From Diphasiastrum complanatum (taxonomy: Eukaryota; Streptophyta; Lycopodiopsida; Lycopodiales; Lycopodiaceae), in NCBI GenBank assembly GCA_029204225.1, contig CM055107.1, positions 2,409,218 to 2,473,217 of the forward strand: a stretch of 64,000 nucleotides of DNA. The letters are read 5' to 3'. The notes below the pieces were generated by a model. That model had not been told where the DNA came from. It saw only the letters and a program-made list of their open reading frames with translations, and searched no databases. Position numbers and translations under genes: made by a program. Shown in pieces: positions 12,200-23,749 of this stretch. Position 1 is the first letter of the stretch; each line of letters opens with the position of its first letter.

Positions 12200-12454
12200 A
12201 TTGTGTTCCTACTGCTAACATTCAGCTATACTAAATTATATTCTAGTTCTTAGGAAGTGGGCCACTTAGTTCAGCAGTATTAGCCAGCATTTGATAGGTA
12301 GATATCACATATTTTTGGTATACTTGAAATCAGGCCGATGGAATGTATTAGACGTTTTAAGCATGGAAATATTTCTAAGAGTTTGGTTGTCCTGATTTAA
12401 TTTGTTTTGCCTTGCTCTGGTGATGGTTATGGTATGGTTGACTGCAAATGAGGC
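12200..12454 (-). other. 3' flank shared with the intact HOOKLESS1-like gene
   Basis: Words such as TTCCTACTGCTA, CAGCTATACTAAAT and AAGAAGTGGG-like blocks occur in the same order and at a similar distance from the stop codon as at 62270-62528. This supports duplication of a genomic segment, not retrocopying of an mRNA. Confidence 0.65.
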
Positions 12455-13458
12455 CTAGACATCTCTTGGGTCCACAAAAATAGAGGAGTCAGGAGGAGAG
12501 TCACTCCGCTCAATGTGCTCAATCCCATCAACAACAGTTTCTGAGGCGGAGTTTGCAGCTGTCACAATCGATAGAGCAGCTGCGTCGTTTATCTGAGGAT
12601 CAAGTAGATGTTTTACCCACCAAAGATCATCAGCAGAAGAAAACAATTTCCAGTGAGGGATGAAATTGATCAATGGGTCTGATGGGCCCACTTCGGACAT
12701 GATCACCTGACACTTTTGCTGCTCTGCAAGATTGTGCGCATCCCAGAAGAGAGCGGTAATCAATTCGTGGCTTTAATCACCTTCAGCATGAAGGCCAAAG
12801 AGGAATTGCATTCCAAAAGAGTTGAAGATGTCTGGGAAAGAGGGGATTTCAAACCATGGCAGCGTCTGATCCATGTACCTTGACATGGCTGCCAGACTGC
12901 GAACGATCAAGGAGGCACCTTTCACTTGCAGCTTGAATATCTCATTGCATTTCCAGATGCTGAGAACTGCCCATGATTTGAAAACTCCGTCCAATCTCTG
13001 AACATTCCCATCATAACCACTTCCGATGGAGGTGGCTTCACCCCCATGAAGTTTCCTCAATCCTGGAGGTTCGTCCACTTTAAGTGTTGCGATCCAGGTT
13101 CCTGCGTAGAGTTTGCTGGCCAAAATTTTGTCGATATCTTTAGGAAAGAAGTCTCTGGCGCGCATCACAGAGCGGTAGAGAATCGCGAATCGTTGGTGTT
13201 GAGCTTAGTTAGCCTTATGTGTGAGGGAATACATCTAGCATGCTGGAAAACTGGATGCACGAGGATGGTAGGCGTCCTGAGAATCCTGTAACCCAACTTG
13301 CCTATGAACAGCTTCACTGAAGCATCGTTATCCCTTTCGGTAGCCATGTACGTGTATTCTGCTCCCTGATCTTTACACCAGCATTCTATCGCTTCTGCTA
13401 ACTTTTGTCCGATCCCCATCCGTCTGCAGGACGATCAATATCCCAGCTCTTTACATCA

Positions 13459-13531
<73 letters not shown>

Positions 13532-13865
13532 AAAAGGAATGCAGTGACAAATACCGATGAGAAGGAGAGACTCGTAAACCGAGCACGTAGCCGACACGTC
13601 CATAGATAGGAGCTTCTTCGCAAATAGAAATTTAAGTTGGAGAGAGAACATACCAGCACAGTAAAGACCCGGGAAGTGTAAAGACCGGGAAGTGACGAAG
13701 TCGGCAAAGATGATCTCCCAACAGGTCGGCAAACAGTGAGATGGAGCCATTTGGGCCGGCTTCACACCTTCTCCCTAGCTGCTGTACCTCCTGCAGATCC
13801 AAAGTTGCATCAAATTTTCTGATCTTTAACAAATTTCCATCTGACAACGTATCTCCTGAACCCAT
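12455..13865 (-). pseudogene. HOOKLESS1-like N-acetyltransferase pseudogene
   Basis: Exon 1 (13865 to about 13665) encodes a GNAT N-terminus with RRCEAGPNGSISLFADLLGD. The end of exon 2 has YVLGLRVSPSHR, and exon 3 carries MGIGQKLAEAIE, ILVHPVFQHAR, PWFEIPSFPDIFNSF and the C-terminus IFVDPRDV. Against the intact copy at 62529-64000 I see these lesions: a 16-17 bp tandem duplication at the end of exon 1 (13664-13695); loss of most of intron 1 and the first two thirds of exon 2, with 13630 joining intron-like sequence straight to EEAPIYGRVGY; a 1-base deletion near 13180 that shifts the frame; a 3-base deletion near 12992; and AAA to TAA at about 12773-12775. Introns are retained, so it is a duplicated pseudogene, not a processed one. 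No full-length product is possible. Confidence 0.95.
13461..13529. repeat. (CT)n microsatellite in intron 2 of the pseudogene
   Basis: About 34 CT units. The same intron of the intact gene holds about 13 units at 63546-63570, so the tract predates the duplication and has changed length since. Confidence 0.95.
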
Positions 13866-14001
13866 TCACTCACAGGTCACAATTATGTCAGATTCGTGTC
13901 TTTGTTTTTACTTCAAACCTCCGAAGAGATTAGAACCAGCCACTTGAGATAAATAATTCTTTTCTGGAGGGCCTTGCGTTTTTGCTCTGTCGATCTAACC
14001 T

Positions 14002-14155
14002 GAGCTGATGCAGAACGAGTATTATGAATATACAGAACCCTGAGCTTATGCAGAACTAGTATTATGAATATACAAAACCCTGGATAAATGTTACCTCTTT
14101 ATATGTTAACCCTGAGAACCCTGGATAAATGTTACCTCTTTATATGTTAACCTTG
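14002..14155. repeat. Two short tandem duplications, about 40 and 39 bp
   Basis: TGAGCT(G/T)ATGCAGAAC followed by AGTATTATGAATATACA occurs at about 14002 and 14041. CCCTGGATAAATGTTACC followed by TCTTTATATGTTAACC occurs at about 14079 and 14118. Both are nearly identical pairs. Confidence 0.85.
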
Positions 14156-14261
14156 CGTATTAGTTAAATTTTTGCTACTCCCAATGATTTTACAGAGGAG
14201 AAGTGTTAATTGTTAATTGTTAAATTAATTTACGGTGCCTTGAAGAATTTACCCTATTCAT

Positions 14262-15080
14262 ATGTTATTTTACAGTACAAAGGGCGGTCTCCTAGCCCAC
14301 CAGCCCACATTTAGGGTCAGACCAACATTTTTTAGGGCATGCCTCCAATCCAAATTTAGGGCAATCCCTTCATTCTTAAAAGGCTCTCATTCTCGAAAGG
14401 GTCCCCTCCCATTCACGCTCTTTTCACAAGCTCCCATTCTCGAAAGGCTCCCTCCCATACACACCTCATCAAAGCCCTTCCCGCCATCACCACGCCTCAT
14501 CAAAGCCCTGCCCGCCATAACCACGCTCAACAGGCTACGGCTCATCGGCTCATCAAACACATTTTTAGCGCTCATCAGAGATTTTTAGCAGTCCATCAGG
14601 CTCATCAAACGTTTTCAGCTACGGCACATGTCCAGCTCATGATTTCAAGCAGTGATTCCTTCCATCACGGTTGGTGCTCCATCGTTTCAGCTCTTCAAAG
14701 ATTTCACTCCAGCTTTGTTGGTGCTCCTCAACAAATGCCGCACACAGAAGGACATACAGAGCCATCATCTTGAACAGAGCCACATTTTTGTTTCATTCTC
14801 GCCATAAATGTTCACATTTTTAATCTGATTCGATGCATATATGTTCCCTTTGAATATGTTAAGTTTTTTTTTCACCTGTTTATCTGTTATAGTGTTAACC
14901 CTCTATATTAATTATGTTTCTGCTACTCCCGAGGCCTAACATTTATCCAATGTTCACTCTAGAAGATAAACTTTTTGCTGGATGTGGTCATGATAATAAA
15001 AGATTGCAATGCTTTTTGTTGTGCATCTAGATTCGAGATCCTTGTAATCTTCCTCGGCTGACTAGGATATCAAGGCACAA
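14262..15080. other. Stretch with a 31-bp duplication and no clear gene
   Basis: CCTCATCAAAGCCC starts a 31-bp unit at 14464 and again at 14495, and CTCATCA words recur down to about 14600. A 108-codon frame at 14262-14588 is made largely of these repeats and has no domain. Nothing is recognised in 14640-15080. Confidence 0.5.
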
Positions 15081-15563
15081 GTGCTGTGCGAAAGGAGCAT
15101 ACGAGCATACTACTGGCTCATGTGCAATTTGTGCATCTATATGGAAAGGCTCTGGCAGTTCCTGCACGAAAAGCAGCTGCAGATGTGGCAAACTCCTCGG
15201 GATAGAGACGAGGAAGCAAGGACTACATGTCACATCTTGCTTGAACTTTACATTGCTGCAGGCGGATGGGTACACGACAGAACCGTGCTCATAGATCTCT
15301 TACACAGACTTACAGCATCCAAAAACAATTATAATATAGGTTCTACGGCCTCACCCTGCACTATCCAAAGTTCAAGCATCCACGGCCTTCCCTTTCATAA
15401 TTCAAAGTCTAAGTGCTCTTTGCATTTTATCAATTTCAAAATCAAAATAAAGTTCTTTGCTTTGTTATGTATCTGTGCTGCTCATATCATGCTCTCACAA
15501 ATTTTCGTAACTGGGACAGGGAGCCCGGAGAAGCTCATTGGCAAAAGTCACATCATTGAGTAG
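15081..15563 (+). CDS. Unrecognised 160-codon ORF
   Basis: The frame opens with MLCERSIRAYYWLMCNLC and contains LLELYIAAGGWVHDRTVLI. I recognise no family, signal peptide or repeat. The second half becomes Lys/Phe/Ile-rich and looks like translated intergenic DNA. There is no supporting intron or neighbour. It may be chance, or the remnant of a gene in the decayed region next to the pseudogene. Confidence 0.12.
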   Translation: MLCERSIRAYYWLMCNLCIYMERLWQFLHEKQLQMWQTPRDRDEEARTTCHILLELYIAAGGWVHDRTVLIDLLHRLTASKNNYNIGSTASPCTIQSSSIHGLPFHNSKSKCSLHFINFKIKIKFFALLCICAAHIMLSQIFVTGTGSPEKLIGKSHIIE

Positions 15564-15798
15564 CTATTCATAGCATCATCCGTGCTTTTTCAAAATCTCA
15601 AGATATTTTCTCTCAATGTCTCAAGGTCTCAGCCTCTCAGGTCTCAAGTCTCAAGACTCAACCTGCAGGCCCGTGCGTGCTTCAAGGAAACTGTCTCTCG
15701 CCTGAAAGCACCTCTCAACTCTGCATCTTTTGCAGTTGTGTATCCTGCACTTCCTTAACACTTAGTAGGCAGAGGTCGCTAGATGAGCTATTTTTAAT

Positions 15799-16062
15799 AC
15801 ATCAAAGTATTACCACTGATCACAAGAATCCACCTTCGACAGCTTAATGTAAAGCTCCTTCATACTTAAGCATGTAGAAGTCACTGTACACATGCTAATC
15901 CCCCACCAGGAAGCCTGAAGGGCCCACCTCCTGCATGCTTCAGCATGCAGAAGTCACTAGGATCTTGACACCAATTGGAATTTGGGGGTATTGGGGCGCA
16001 CATCAAAGTATTCACGACTGATCACAAGAACCCACCTTCGACAGCTTACTTACTGTACACAC
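15799..16062. repeat. Diverged direct repeat, spacing about 193 bp
   Basis: ACATCAAAGTATT...ACTGATCACAAGAA(T/C)CCACC, CTTCGACAGCTTA and GTACACA(T/C)GCTA occur in the same order from 15799 and again from 15992. Confidence 0.75.
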
Positions 16063-16325
16063 GCTATCCCCGTACAATCAGGCCGCTGAGTTTTGCAATG
16101 ATGCTATGCTAGAAGCTCAAGTTTCGAAGTTTATGCAATCTCTGTGTCCCGGATTCCGTGTCCCAAGTGTTTCCCCCTACTACATCCACATTAACGCTTT
16201 CAAATTACACTTCAGGGCTCTAGATCTTGACTCTTGATTCTTAACTCGAGAAACTCTTTTTTTCAAATTTCAACATAACATAATTAATATCAAAATGTTA
16301 AATTTGTACATTTTGATCTATATTA

Positions 16326-17226
16326 CAGCAGCGCCCCTGCTGCTCCCGGCGCCACTGTGACCAGAATCCAGCCGGCGCCAAGTTCTTATGGCTGAAAATC
16401 TTTGATCGGTTCTAGCGAAGTCCAAAGAGCTCAGATCCATGTGCAATCACCTCACACGATCTAGACATGACTAAAGGAAGCCTGGGGATCAATAAAATCT
16501 AGAGAGAGAAAATGACTTTTTAGAGAGAAAAATGTGCTTTACCAGCCTGGGTAGAGTGTTTGGTATGAGGGGGGGGTGCCGAATCACACCAATACTATAG
16601 GGGAGTGCGGGTTGCGACTCAGGGTGAGCTCCAACCAAGTCTCAGCCTCCCTTGCTGGAATGTTGTCATGGCTCTCGCCTTGGCATGCTAGCGCCCCGGA
16701 GACTAGGGTCGGTCACACACTTGAAATGTAACCTTCTCAGATTTATCAATAAAGTGGGAATTTTTTCAAACTGACTCTGATTACCTTCTAGGTTTCAATG
16801 TTCGGTAAAAGCGCCAGTTGTAAGGCCGCTTCAAAATTTTTAAGTTGGCACATAGCTAAGGGTCGTATCCCGGAACGCCAACGGTATGTCGTCGGGACCA
16901 TTCGGTTCGTGGTGCCAGCGGTATGCTGTCGGGACCATTTGGTCCAGGAACTGGTTGTCTCCATATCTGTCGCGGCTTGTGGTTTTGAGTGTTCCTTGCA
17001 TGATGTGAATGGGTTAAGCTCTTGGGGAACGGGCTCTAACATGTCGGCTGAGTTGGATGGCTTGCTTGGGTGGAAGTTACCTGTTTATGGCTGTCCAGTC
17101 TGGCGTGGCGCAAGGTTGGCTTCCAGCACTCGTGACGAAGCTTTCAGTTGGTTAAGTCTGATGTAAGTCAGACCGCTTGCTTGGAATGGATGTTACTCGT
17201 TTGTAACGAAGCTTCGAGTTGGTTAG
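16326..17226 (-). mobile_element. LTR-like unit, copy 2 (both ends truncated)
   Basis: Reverse complement of the unit at 9383-10648. It includes the GGCGCC-rich edge at 16326-16385, the block around CACTCCCCTATAGTATTGG, and the segment ending near TTCGTTACAAACGAGTAACATCC. The TGTAG terminus is missing and unrelated sequence begins at about 17227. Confidence 0.75.
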
Positions 17227-19253
17227 GGTGGTCAGCAGAACAGGGGACTTGATGAGTCAAAGTGCTGTCCTTGAGGTGTAAGCACGGTCAGTTCTCGCGG
17301 TTCGGGCCTGGCGCTGTCTGCACGTAGGAAAGATGAGGCAGTGTGTTGCCATTAGGTTGGTGTAAGCACGGTTTGTGCCTTGTGGGGTGCGGGGCGACAT
17401 ATTCGAACTGTACGGGTTAACCATTGATACAGAGATGCTGCTCGAATTCGGGTGTAAAGCACGGGTGGTTAGCTGCCGGTGCGGGATAGCTGCCGATTGT
17501 TTAGCTATAAGGGCTATCGACCAAAAAGTGGTGGGGCGTGACTGAGGCAATGTGCTGCTTAATGGTGAAAGCACGAATAGTTGGAGGGGTGTCCTATGTG
17601 GGCTGATTCTGTGATCGATTTGTATGGGCGCGGCCAGGTAAAGGTCCGTTGGCAGGACCATCTCAAACGGGGACCTTGTCTTTGTTACTTGTTAGTAAAC
17701 CTGCCTGAGTGTCTTACTTGTATGTATTCGTGGTGAGTCTTAGTACTCGTGCTTTGCCTGGTTTGCATGATTGCTTGTGATCAAGGAGCTGATGGCTCGA
17801 GAAGGAACCTTTCTTTTGAAGGCTGATACCATCAAACAAAGATGACTATAGAATCTGTGGGGCGGATTTGCAGTTCAAGTACTCGCACGTGAACGGCAAC
17901 GAAACGACTCAATGTTTGCAAAGGATGGATGGCTAGCCTGTTTCTTGGGTTAGTTTCATTTGCGACAACGCCCACCAAGACGCAAGCAGGAAGTCAAAAG
18001 TTGGAAAGGGCAATTTTAGGGGATATTGTCTATGGAGCAGTTGGTCTTCATTTTGGGATGGCCACCTTCGGAACTGAAACTCACTGAGCATGGTTGATCT
18101 CCAGTATCAATTGAGTTTTTCCTCAAAGGGGAAAGACTAGGATCCTCTTCAGAGATTGGCAACAAGTTGGATCAAGCCATAATCCTAGCAGATGGGAAGT
18201 AAAGTGTTGGAAAGGCTTTTTGTCCGAAGAACTCTACTCTAAGTCCGATCAGCTGATTTTATAAGTGGAGGGGAACTATCACACACACCTCTCTCTTGGG
18301 GCAAATTTTGAATGAAAGTTGATCAAAACGGGGGCACATTCAAGGTGACCTAGCCATACTCACACGAGGAGACTGGCAAACTTTGGACGTAATAAGTTGA
18401 CAAGTTTTTGTTGTGGAAAGGAAAGCTTGTTATAGGCTTTCTCTGGACCAGCAATGATGAGGAAACATATGAGTACGCTGGCTTGTGTTACGTGTAAGGT
18501 AGCTAATCAATGAAGGAACTATGAAAGTTGAGTCTTGCATGAGAGACTTGGTATTTCGAACCGACGCTAAGGAACAGTTCGTGTTGAGATCGGACTAGTG
18601 CAAACTTTGGGTGCATGTGTCTTAATCAAAGAGAGCTACTTGAAGCCAAGCTCGATGTACACTTCTTGTTTTGACTGTGAGGCAATTGACTAGTGATGGA
18701 ATTGTGAAAGTCAAGTTTTGCATGACGGACATGGTGCTTCAAACAAATGCGAAGAGATAGTTCGTATGCGGATCAAACTGGTGCGACCCTTTGGCTTTCC
18801 ATGACGTCAGTGATTACATTTGGGCTGATTCAAAGAGCTACTTCAAGCTAAGTGAGAGGTGCATTGCGGAGTACTCAATCTTTGCCTACCTTAAAGAGCC
18901 AAGAAGGAGAGAAATCAAGGTGCAGAAGCAACAAGGCACGAAGTGGACCATAAAGTGGGCAATCACACGATAAATCCTTTGGCTCAGGGAGCCTTGATAC
19001 TTGTGTGGAACTGATCAAATTTGGAGCTCAGGGAGCTCAACACAAAGTGCATCAAGGACAAATCAGGAGCTCAAAGGAGTTCCAAAGTCGAAATTCAGAA
19101 GCGACAAGGGCGAACATTTCAAAGAAAGGCCTCTGTCACCAGTTAATAAGGTTCTTGGATTTTACGAAAGCGATATAAGATCTATGCTTTTCTCAGACAA
19201 AGAGATATTTTAAGTTATGTAATTTTTCAGTATGAAGAGCTGAGCCTCCGTGT
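17227..19253. other. Stretch between two LTR-like units, with a diverged 183-bp duplication
   Basis: No coding domain is found. A 134-codon minus frame (17257-17661) and short plus frames (18791-19213) show no recognised motif. TGAAGGAACTATGAAAGTTGA at 18511 and TGATGGAATTGTGAAAGTCAA at 18694 begin two diverged copies about 150 bp long. This could be internal DNA of a non-coding retroelement bounded by the flanking units, but both units carry the same GGCGCC-side edge, so they do not form a clean LTR pair. Confidence 0.4.
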
Positions 19254-20293
19254 TGTAAAGCTACTTTTACAAGCTTTACTTTCGGCGCCATCGACGCCAG
19301 CTATGTCCTCGGCGCCAACAGCGCCCCTGCTGCTCCCGGCGCAAAGGCGCCAGCGCTGCTCTCGGCGCCACTGTGACCAGAATCCAGTCGGCGCGAAGTT
19401 CCTATGGCTGAAAATCCTTGATCGGTTTTAGCGGAGTCCAGAGAGCTCATATCGATGTGCAATCACCTCACACGATCTAGGCATGATTAAAGGAAGCCTG
19501 GGGATCAATTAAATCTAGAGAGATAAAATGACTTTCTAGAAAGAGAAAATCCTAGAGAGAGAGAAACGTGCTTTACCAGCTTGGGTAGAGTGCTTGGTAT
19601 GAGGGGGGGTGCTGAATCACACCAATACTATAGGGGAGTGCGGGTTGCGACTCAGGGCGAGCTCCAACCAAGTCTCAGCCTCCCTTGCTGGAATGTTGTC
19701 ATGGCTCTCGCCTTGGCATGCTAGCGCCCCGGAGACTAGGGTCGGTCACACACATGAAATGTAACCTTCTCAGATTTATCACTAAAGTGGGATTTTCCTC
19801 AAACTGACTCTGATTACCTTCTGGGTTTCAGTGTTCGGTAAAAGCGCCAGTTGTAAGGCCGCTTCCAAATTTTTAAGTTGGCACAAGGCTGAGGGTCGTA
19901 TTCCGGGACGCCAGCGGTATGCCGTCGGGACCATTCGGTCCGTGGCGCCAGCGGTATGCTGTTGGGACCATTTGGCCCAGGATCTGGTTGTCTCCATATC
20001 TGTCGCGGCTTGTGGTTCTGAGTGTTCCTTGCATGAACGTGAATGGGTTAAGCTCTTGGAGAACGGGCTCTAACCTGTCGGCTGAGTTGGATGGCTTGCT
20101 TGGGTGGAAGTTACCTGTTTATGGTTGTCCAGTCTAGCGTGGCGCCAGGTTGGCTTCCAGCGCTCGTGACGAAGCTTTCAGTTGGTTAAGTCTGATGTAA
20201 GTCAGACCGCTTGCTTGGAATGGATGTTACAAGAGTTGAAGGCTGAAAAGCTAAGTCGTGGTTCCCGGCTCCCTTTGGGATTCCGGCGCTACA
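19254..20293 (-). mobile_element. LTR-like unit, copy 3 (complete ends)
   Basis: On the minus strand it starts TGTAGCGCCGGAATCCC at 20293 and ends CTTTTACAAG...GCTTTACA at 19254, about 1040 bp. It shares all major blocks with copies 1 and 2. The end nearest 19254 is enriched in GGCGCC hexamers. No 5-bp target duplication is evident, so the exact ends are approximate. Confidence 0.65.
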
Positions 20294-20631
20294 GGGCCAG
20301 GGGCCAGGGTTGAGGGGCCTTCCAGCTATAATAAACTTGTTACAGAGAATTGAGATATGCTCTGCGTTGTCCAAGTAGCCCACATGAAAATAAAATGGAA
20401 TAATTTTATAAGTACTATGTAGCAGGATGTTAAACAATAATTATCCCTGATTTTATTAAAAATGATGGGAAAACCCATGATCAAACAAGAAGATTAAAGT
20501 ATTTAAAATAAAATATCGTAGAACGGCAGAAATGAATAAAGCTACCTAAAAGCTAAGTAGAACTTAGAATAGTAAGCTGATTACTTAAAACCAAATGCCC
20601 GATGTAAGTCAGAAATTAAATATTAAACTAA

Positions 20632-21193
20632 TTACTCAAAACCAACTGCTTGATGTAAAGCACTAAGTAAAATAGATCCGGTAATAGCTAATGCAGGAAG
20701 CTTTGAAGCAGCCGCTCCTGCAAACTGAGCTCGTCGAAGAATTGAAATCGCCTGTGAACGTTGTAATGCTATAGAAATACGCTGGCGGTAGAAAGAAATC
20801 ATTAAATTCGTGGTGAAGACAACCATAAGTTTCCAAGGCAAAGGGGATGAAATCTTCACCGGGTGCACGATCATTATAATCTCGTTCCTTTTCTTGAGCT
20901 GCTTGAGATGCAGCGGCCCCTTGTGTGGTGGAAGAACGATGAAGAAGGTCCTGACGAGAGGGATCAGCAATTACAACATCTCCCAGAGTACGAATTTCAT
21001 CACGCGCGAGAACAAGGTCAACTCGTCGTCGAGTAGATTGTGAAGAAGGTCTTGGTATTATGTTAAACGGTTTTGCTTGCAAAATTGTAGCAGGAAATAG
21101 CTTTCTAGGATAAAAACAAAAAGATGGCTTCCACCTAATAATGGCTCCGCTTATTTTTAGCACCCTAATGGGTGTTGGCACATGCAGGGTCAA
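20632..21193 (-). pseudogene. Fragment of a plant transposon-type protein, probably non-LTR retroelement associated
   Basis: One minus frame contains RRRVDLVLARDEIRTLGDVV, IADPSRQDLLHRSS and AAQEKERDYNDRAPGEDF, followed by IPFALETYGCLHHEFNDFF. The continuation, QRISIALQRSQAISILRRAQ, lies in another frame (20970-20632), so a frameshift falls near 20780. From memory this pattern (DVVIADPTR...Y.DR.P...F.P.A.ET.G......F, then RQR.S.ALQR.QA) accompanies reverse transcriptase in many plant repeats. I cannot verify the exact family. No RT motif is visible upstream. Confidence 0.5.
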
Positions 21194-21339
21194 TTTTTTT
21201 TTTCATTGAAAAACTGGTTGCCCGGGTGCCACGTGTCGAGCAACCAGTATTTATACCATAAGCAAATCTATGGGATTAATTAGTAACAATATATAACTAA
21301 ACAAACCTAGTTACTCACATGTGTGCAGGTGGGTGTGAA

Positions 21340-21545
21340 GTTGCCAGGCACCACCCCCGGCGCCACTGCCCAGCGCCTGCACCCCCTGGCGCAACCGGGT
21401 GGCGCCACTTGCTGCTTGGCACAACCGGGTGGCGCCACCTACCCCAGCGCCACTACCTGCGGGCGCTTGCTTGCAATCTTTTGTTCAGTGGGCCCAGCCC
21501 TTGGCTGGAGCACCCTGGCGGGTGCCAGCACCTGTGAAGGTGCTA
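21340..21545. repeat. GC-rich segment with GGCGCC-containing 30-bp repeat
   Basis: GGC(G/A)CAACCGGGTGGCGCCAC occurs at 21388 and 21418, with additional GGCGCC/AGCGCC words around it. The segment is far more GC-rich than its surroundings and resembles the GGCGCC-rich edge of the LTR-like units at 19280-19380. Confidence 0.6.
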
Positions 21546-22399
21546 AAATTAAGAGGAGCCCCTAATAATACCTATATAAAAGATTGTCAAAACTCTCATG
21601 ATGTCAGATTTTCAGAAAAGATGCCAATTTCAATTCTATACTTTCGAGCAATTATCCGACACTTAAAATTGAAGCTTATAGCAGTCATGCTTCGTTAATT
21701 GTTTCCTTTGCTTGCATCTTCGTATCTCGGATGTGCCACATCGGGGTATTTCAGCCTGGTGCATCCACAACCACACATTTTTATTTATTTATGAAATTTG
21801 GGGTACCTCGGGCACCCTCACACATTATCCCATAGTTAAACTTTTGATTTCTTTTTTTGCACTAAAAGCAACACCCTTATCTCATGTGATGATGAGTGCA
21901 CATAGGATAGGATGCCAACCAGATCATAATGTGTCATGAAAATTTCATAGGAGCCAAAATTCAATCTTGCAAGAACATTTTTGCAGGCACGAAAATGGCT
22001 TGGCTAGGCCCAGGCTGCTACGCAATGTGGCAGAATGCTAGTGGCCCAGGCTCAAATCATCATGCATGCCAAAACGTGCCTCTAAGGCCCATCAAATGTT
22101 CATGGTTTTGCACTTTTAGACGACTAGTTTAACCATAGTGCTCCTTTGGCCACACAAGGTTATTAATGGGCCACATAAAAGGATTTCAAATTAGAAAAGG
22201 GGGAGGAGAGGTCAATAATTTGTGGTAGATGGGAGCTAGGCAAATCATGTGTACTCACTCCTCTAGTGGGCCCTAGAGTAATTTTTGTAGGGCTTTTGGA
22301 CTCCAAAATTATTTATTCTTTAATGTGCCAAGTTATCTAGCAGGTGATGACATATATGAGATCTAAGCATATTGTTTGCATAGCCCCAATAGAGACATA
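21546..22399. other. Intergenic, no gene seen
   Basis: Only short ORFs without motifs. Confidence 0.4.
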
Positions 22400-23625
22400 T
22401 TGTGTAGAATTTTCTCATTTGTCTTGCTTATGTGAATGATAATTATAACCTGTTTTTCATACATCTTTATGAATGTTATGTTCTCTAATCTTTGATATTA
22501 TTATAGGTCCAAAAAATGTCCTTCAATATTTGATTCAATTGAAGAGATCGAAGATCTTTTGGATTTCTACATCTTGACTAGGTTTCATAGTTAGAAATTG
22601 TGTAGACCGTATCTTGGCATTTTTAGGTTTATTCCTTTATGCTTGAAACTTTCACATGGTATTAGAGCTTAGGCTACTAATCTTTCTTTCTTCTTCGGGT
22701 GATTCATTGTTTTGAGCAAGATCGAAGTCAATATCCAAAGGGTGAAGCTAGAAAGCAATTTTGGTGCTTCTGTTTTTAAATAGACCTGATCCCATATTTC
22801 CCCTACTCCTTAAAGTGATTTTAAGACATATTTCATTAGTAAAAAGTCAGATCCAAGTTTGGTTTCCATCTGGTAGTGATTTGAGTCTAAATTACTACAT
22901 TGTCTTAGTGCCAATATTCATAAAATTGCCAAGTGAGTAGAAGGATTGCAAATAATTTATCTCTTCTTGATCTTTTATGATCTCTTATAAGTGTTTAAGA
23001 TCTGTTTTCTAGGGCAAGTATGGATTTTTTCAAGTGATAACTTTTGAAGTTTTATAAAGGATCTTCATAGGTAGAAGTCTTATCTTGGTTATGGTAAGTA
23101 TGGATGGTGATTATGGTGTCGGTTTGGCCAAGTTAAGTTTGAGAGGAATGTGAAAAAATAGTCCAATTTGACATATATCAACTTGAGGCCTAAATATGAA
23201 AACTTCAAATAGTTTGACCAAGGGTCAAGTGGAGGCCACATGTGTGGAGATTATGTCGAGGGGGGCCAAGTTTTTCCAAATGACATTCCTACATTGTTTT
23301 ATATACATATTTCATAAGACTATGTGGTCATTCTCAAGCTAGTCAATCTAAACCATTGATTTGATGGATGGTGGAGACTTAGAGCTTAATCCTACTTCTA
23401 GAACCTTTCAAATGCAGCCTAATACAACTATGAATAGTACAATACTTTACCATTTTAGTACCTTATGTACGTACCTCATTATGGTGATGATATTGGAGGA
23501 GGGAGATTGATTTCTATATTGCACGTAGAATTTCCTCATTTGTCTTGCTTATTTGAATGATGATTATGACCTATTTTTATGAATGTTATGTTCTTTGATA
23601 TTTGATATTATTACAGGTCCAAAAT
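22400..23625 (+). mobile_element. Decayed copia leader with primer-binding-like site and a direct repeat
   Basis: TGGTATTAGAGCTTAGGC at 22657 resembles the copia primer-binding site for initiator Met tRNA (TGGTATCAGAGC in the intact copia here at 28289) and follows TTTCACA, a plausible LTR end. CTCATTTGTCTTGCTTAT through GATATTATTA(T/C)AGGTCCAAAA occurs at 22408-22512 and again at 23527-23622. No coding region is left. Confidence 0.4.
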
Positions 23626-23749
23626 GTGAAGAAATATGAATCACTAAGATCCAATGCCTTTGATCTTTGATTATGAAGGACAACACAATTAGCGCCATTG
23701 ACAATGTAGAAATCTAACATCAACTGCTCTTGGCTCTATGAAGTGGTGG

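Noticed and set aside
12455-13865. Left HOOKLESS1-like locus as a working gene
   Set aside because: Multiple independent disabling lesions, including loss of most of exon 2 and a nonsense codon.
20632-21193. Host gene with an Ala/Arg-rich C-terminus
   Set aside because: Two overlapping frames complement each other across a frameshift, and the pattern fits a repeat-associated protein family better than a host gene.
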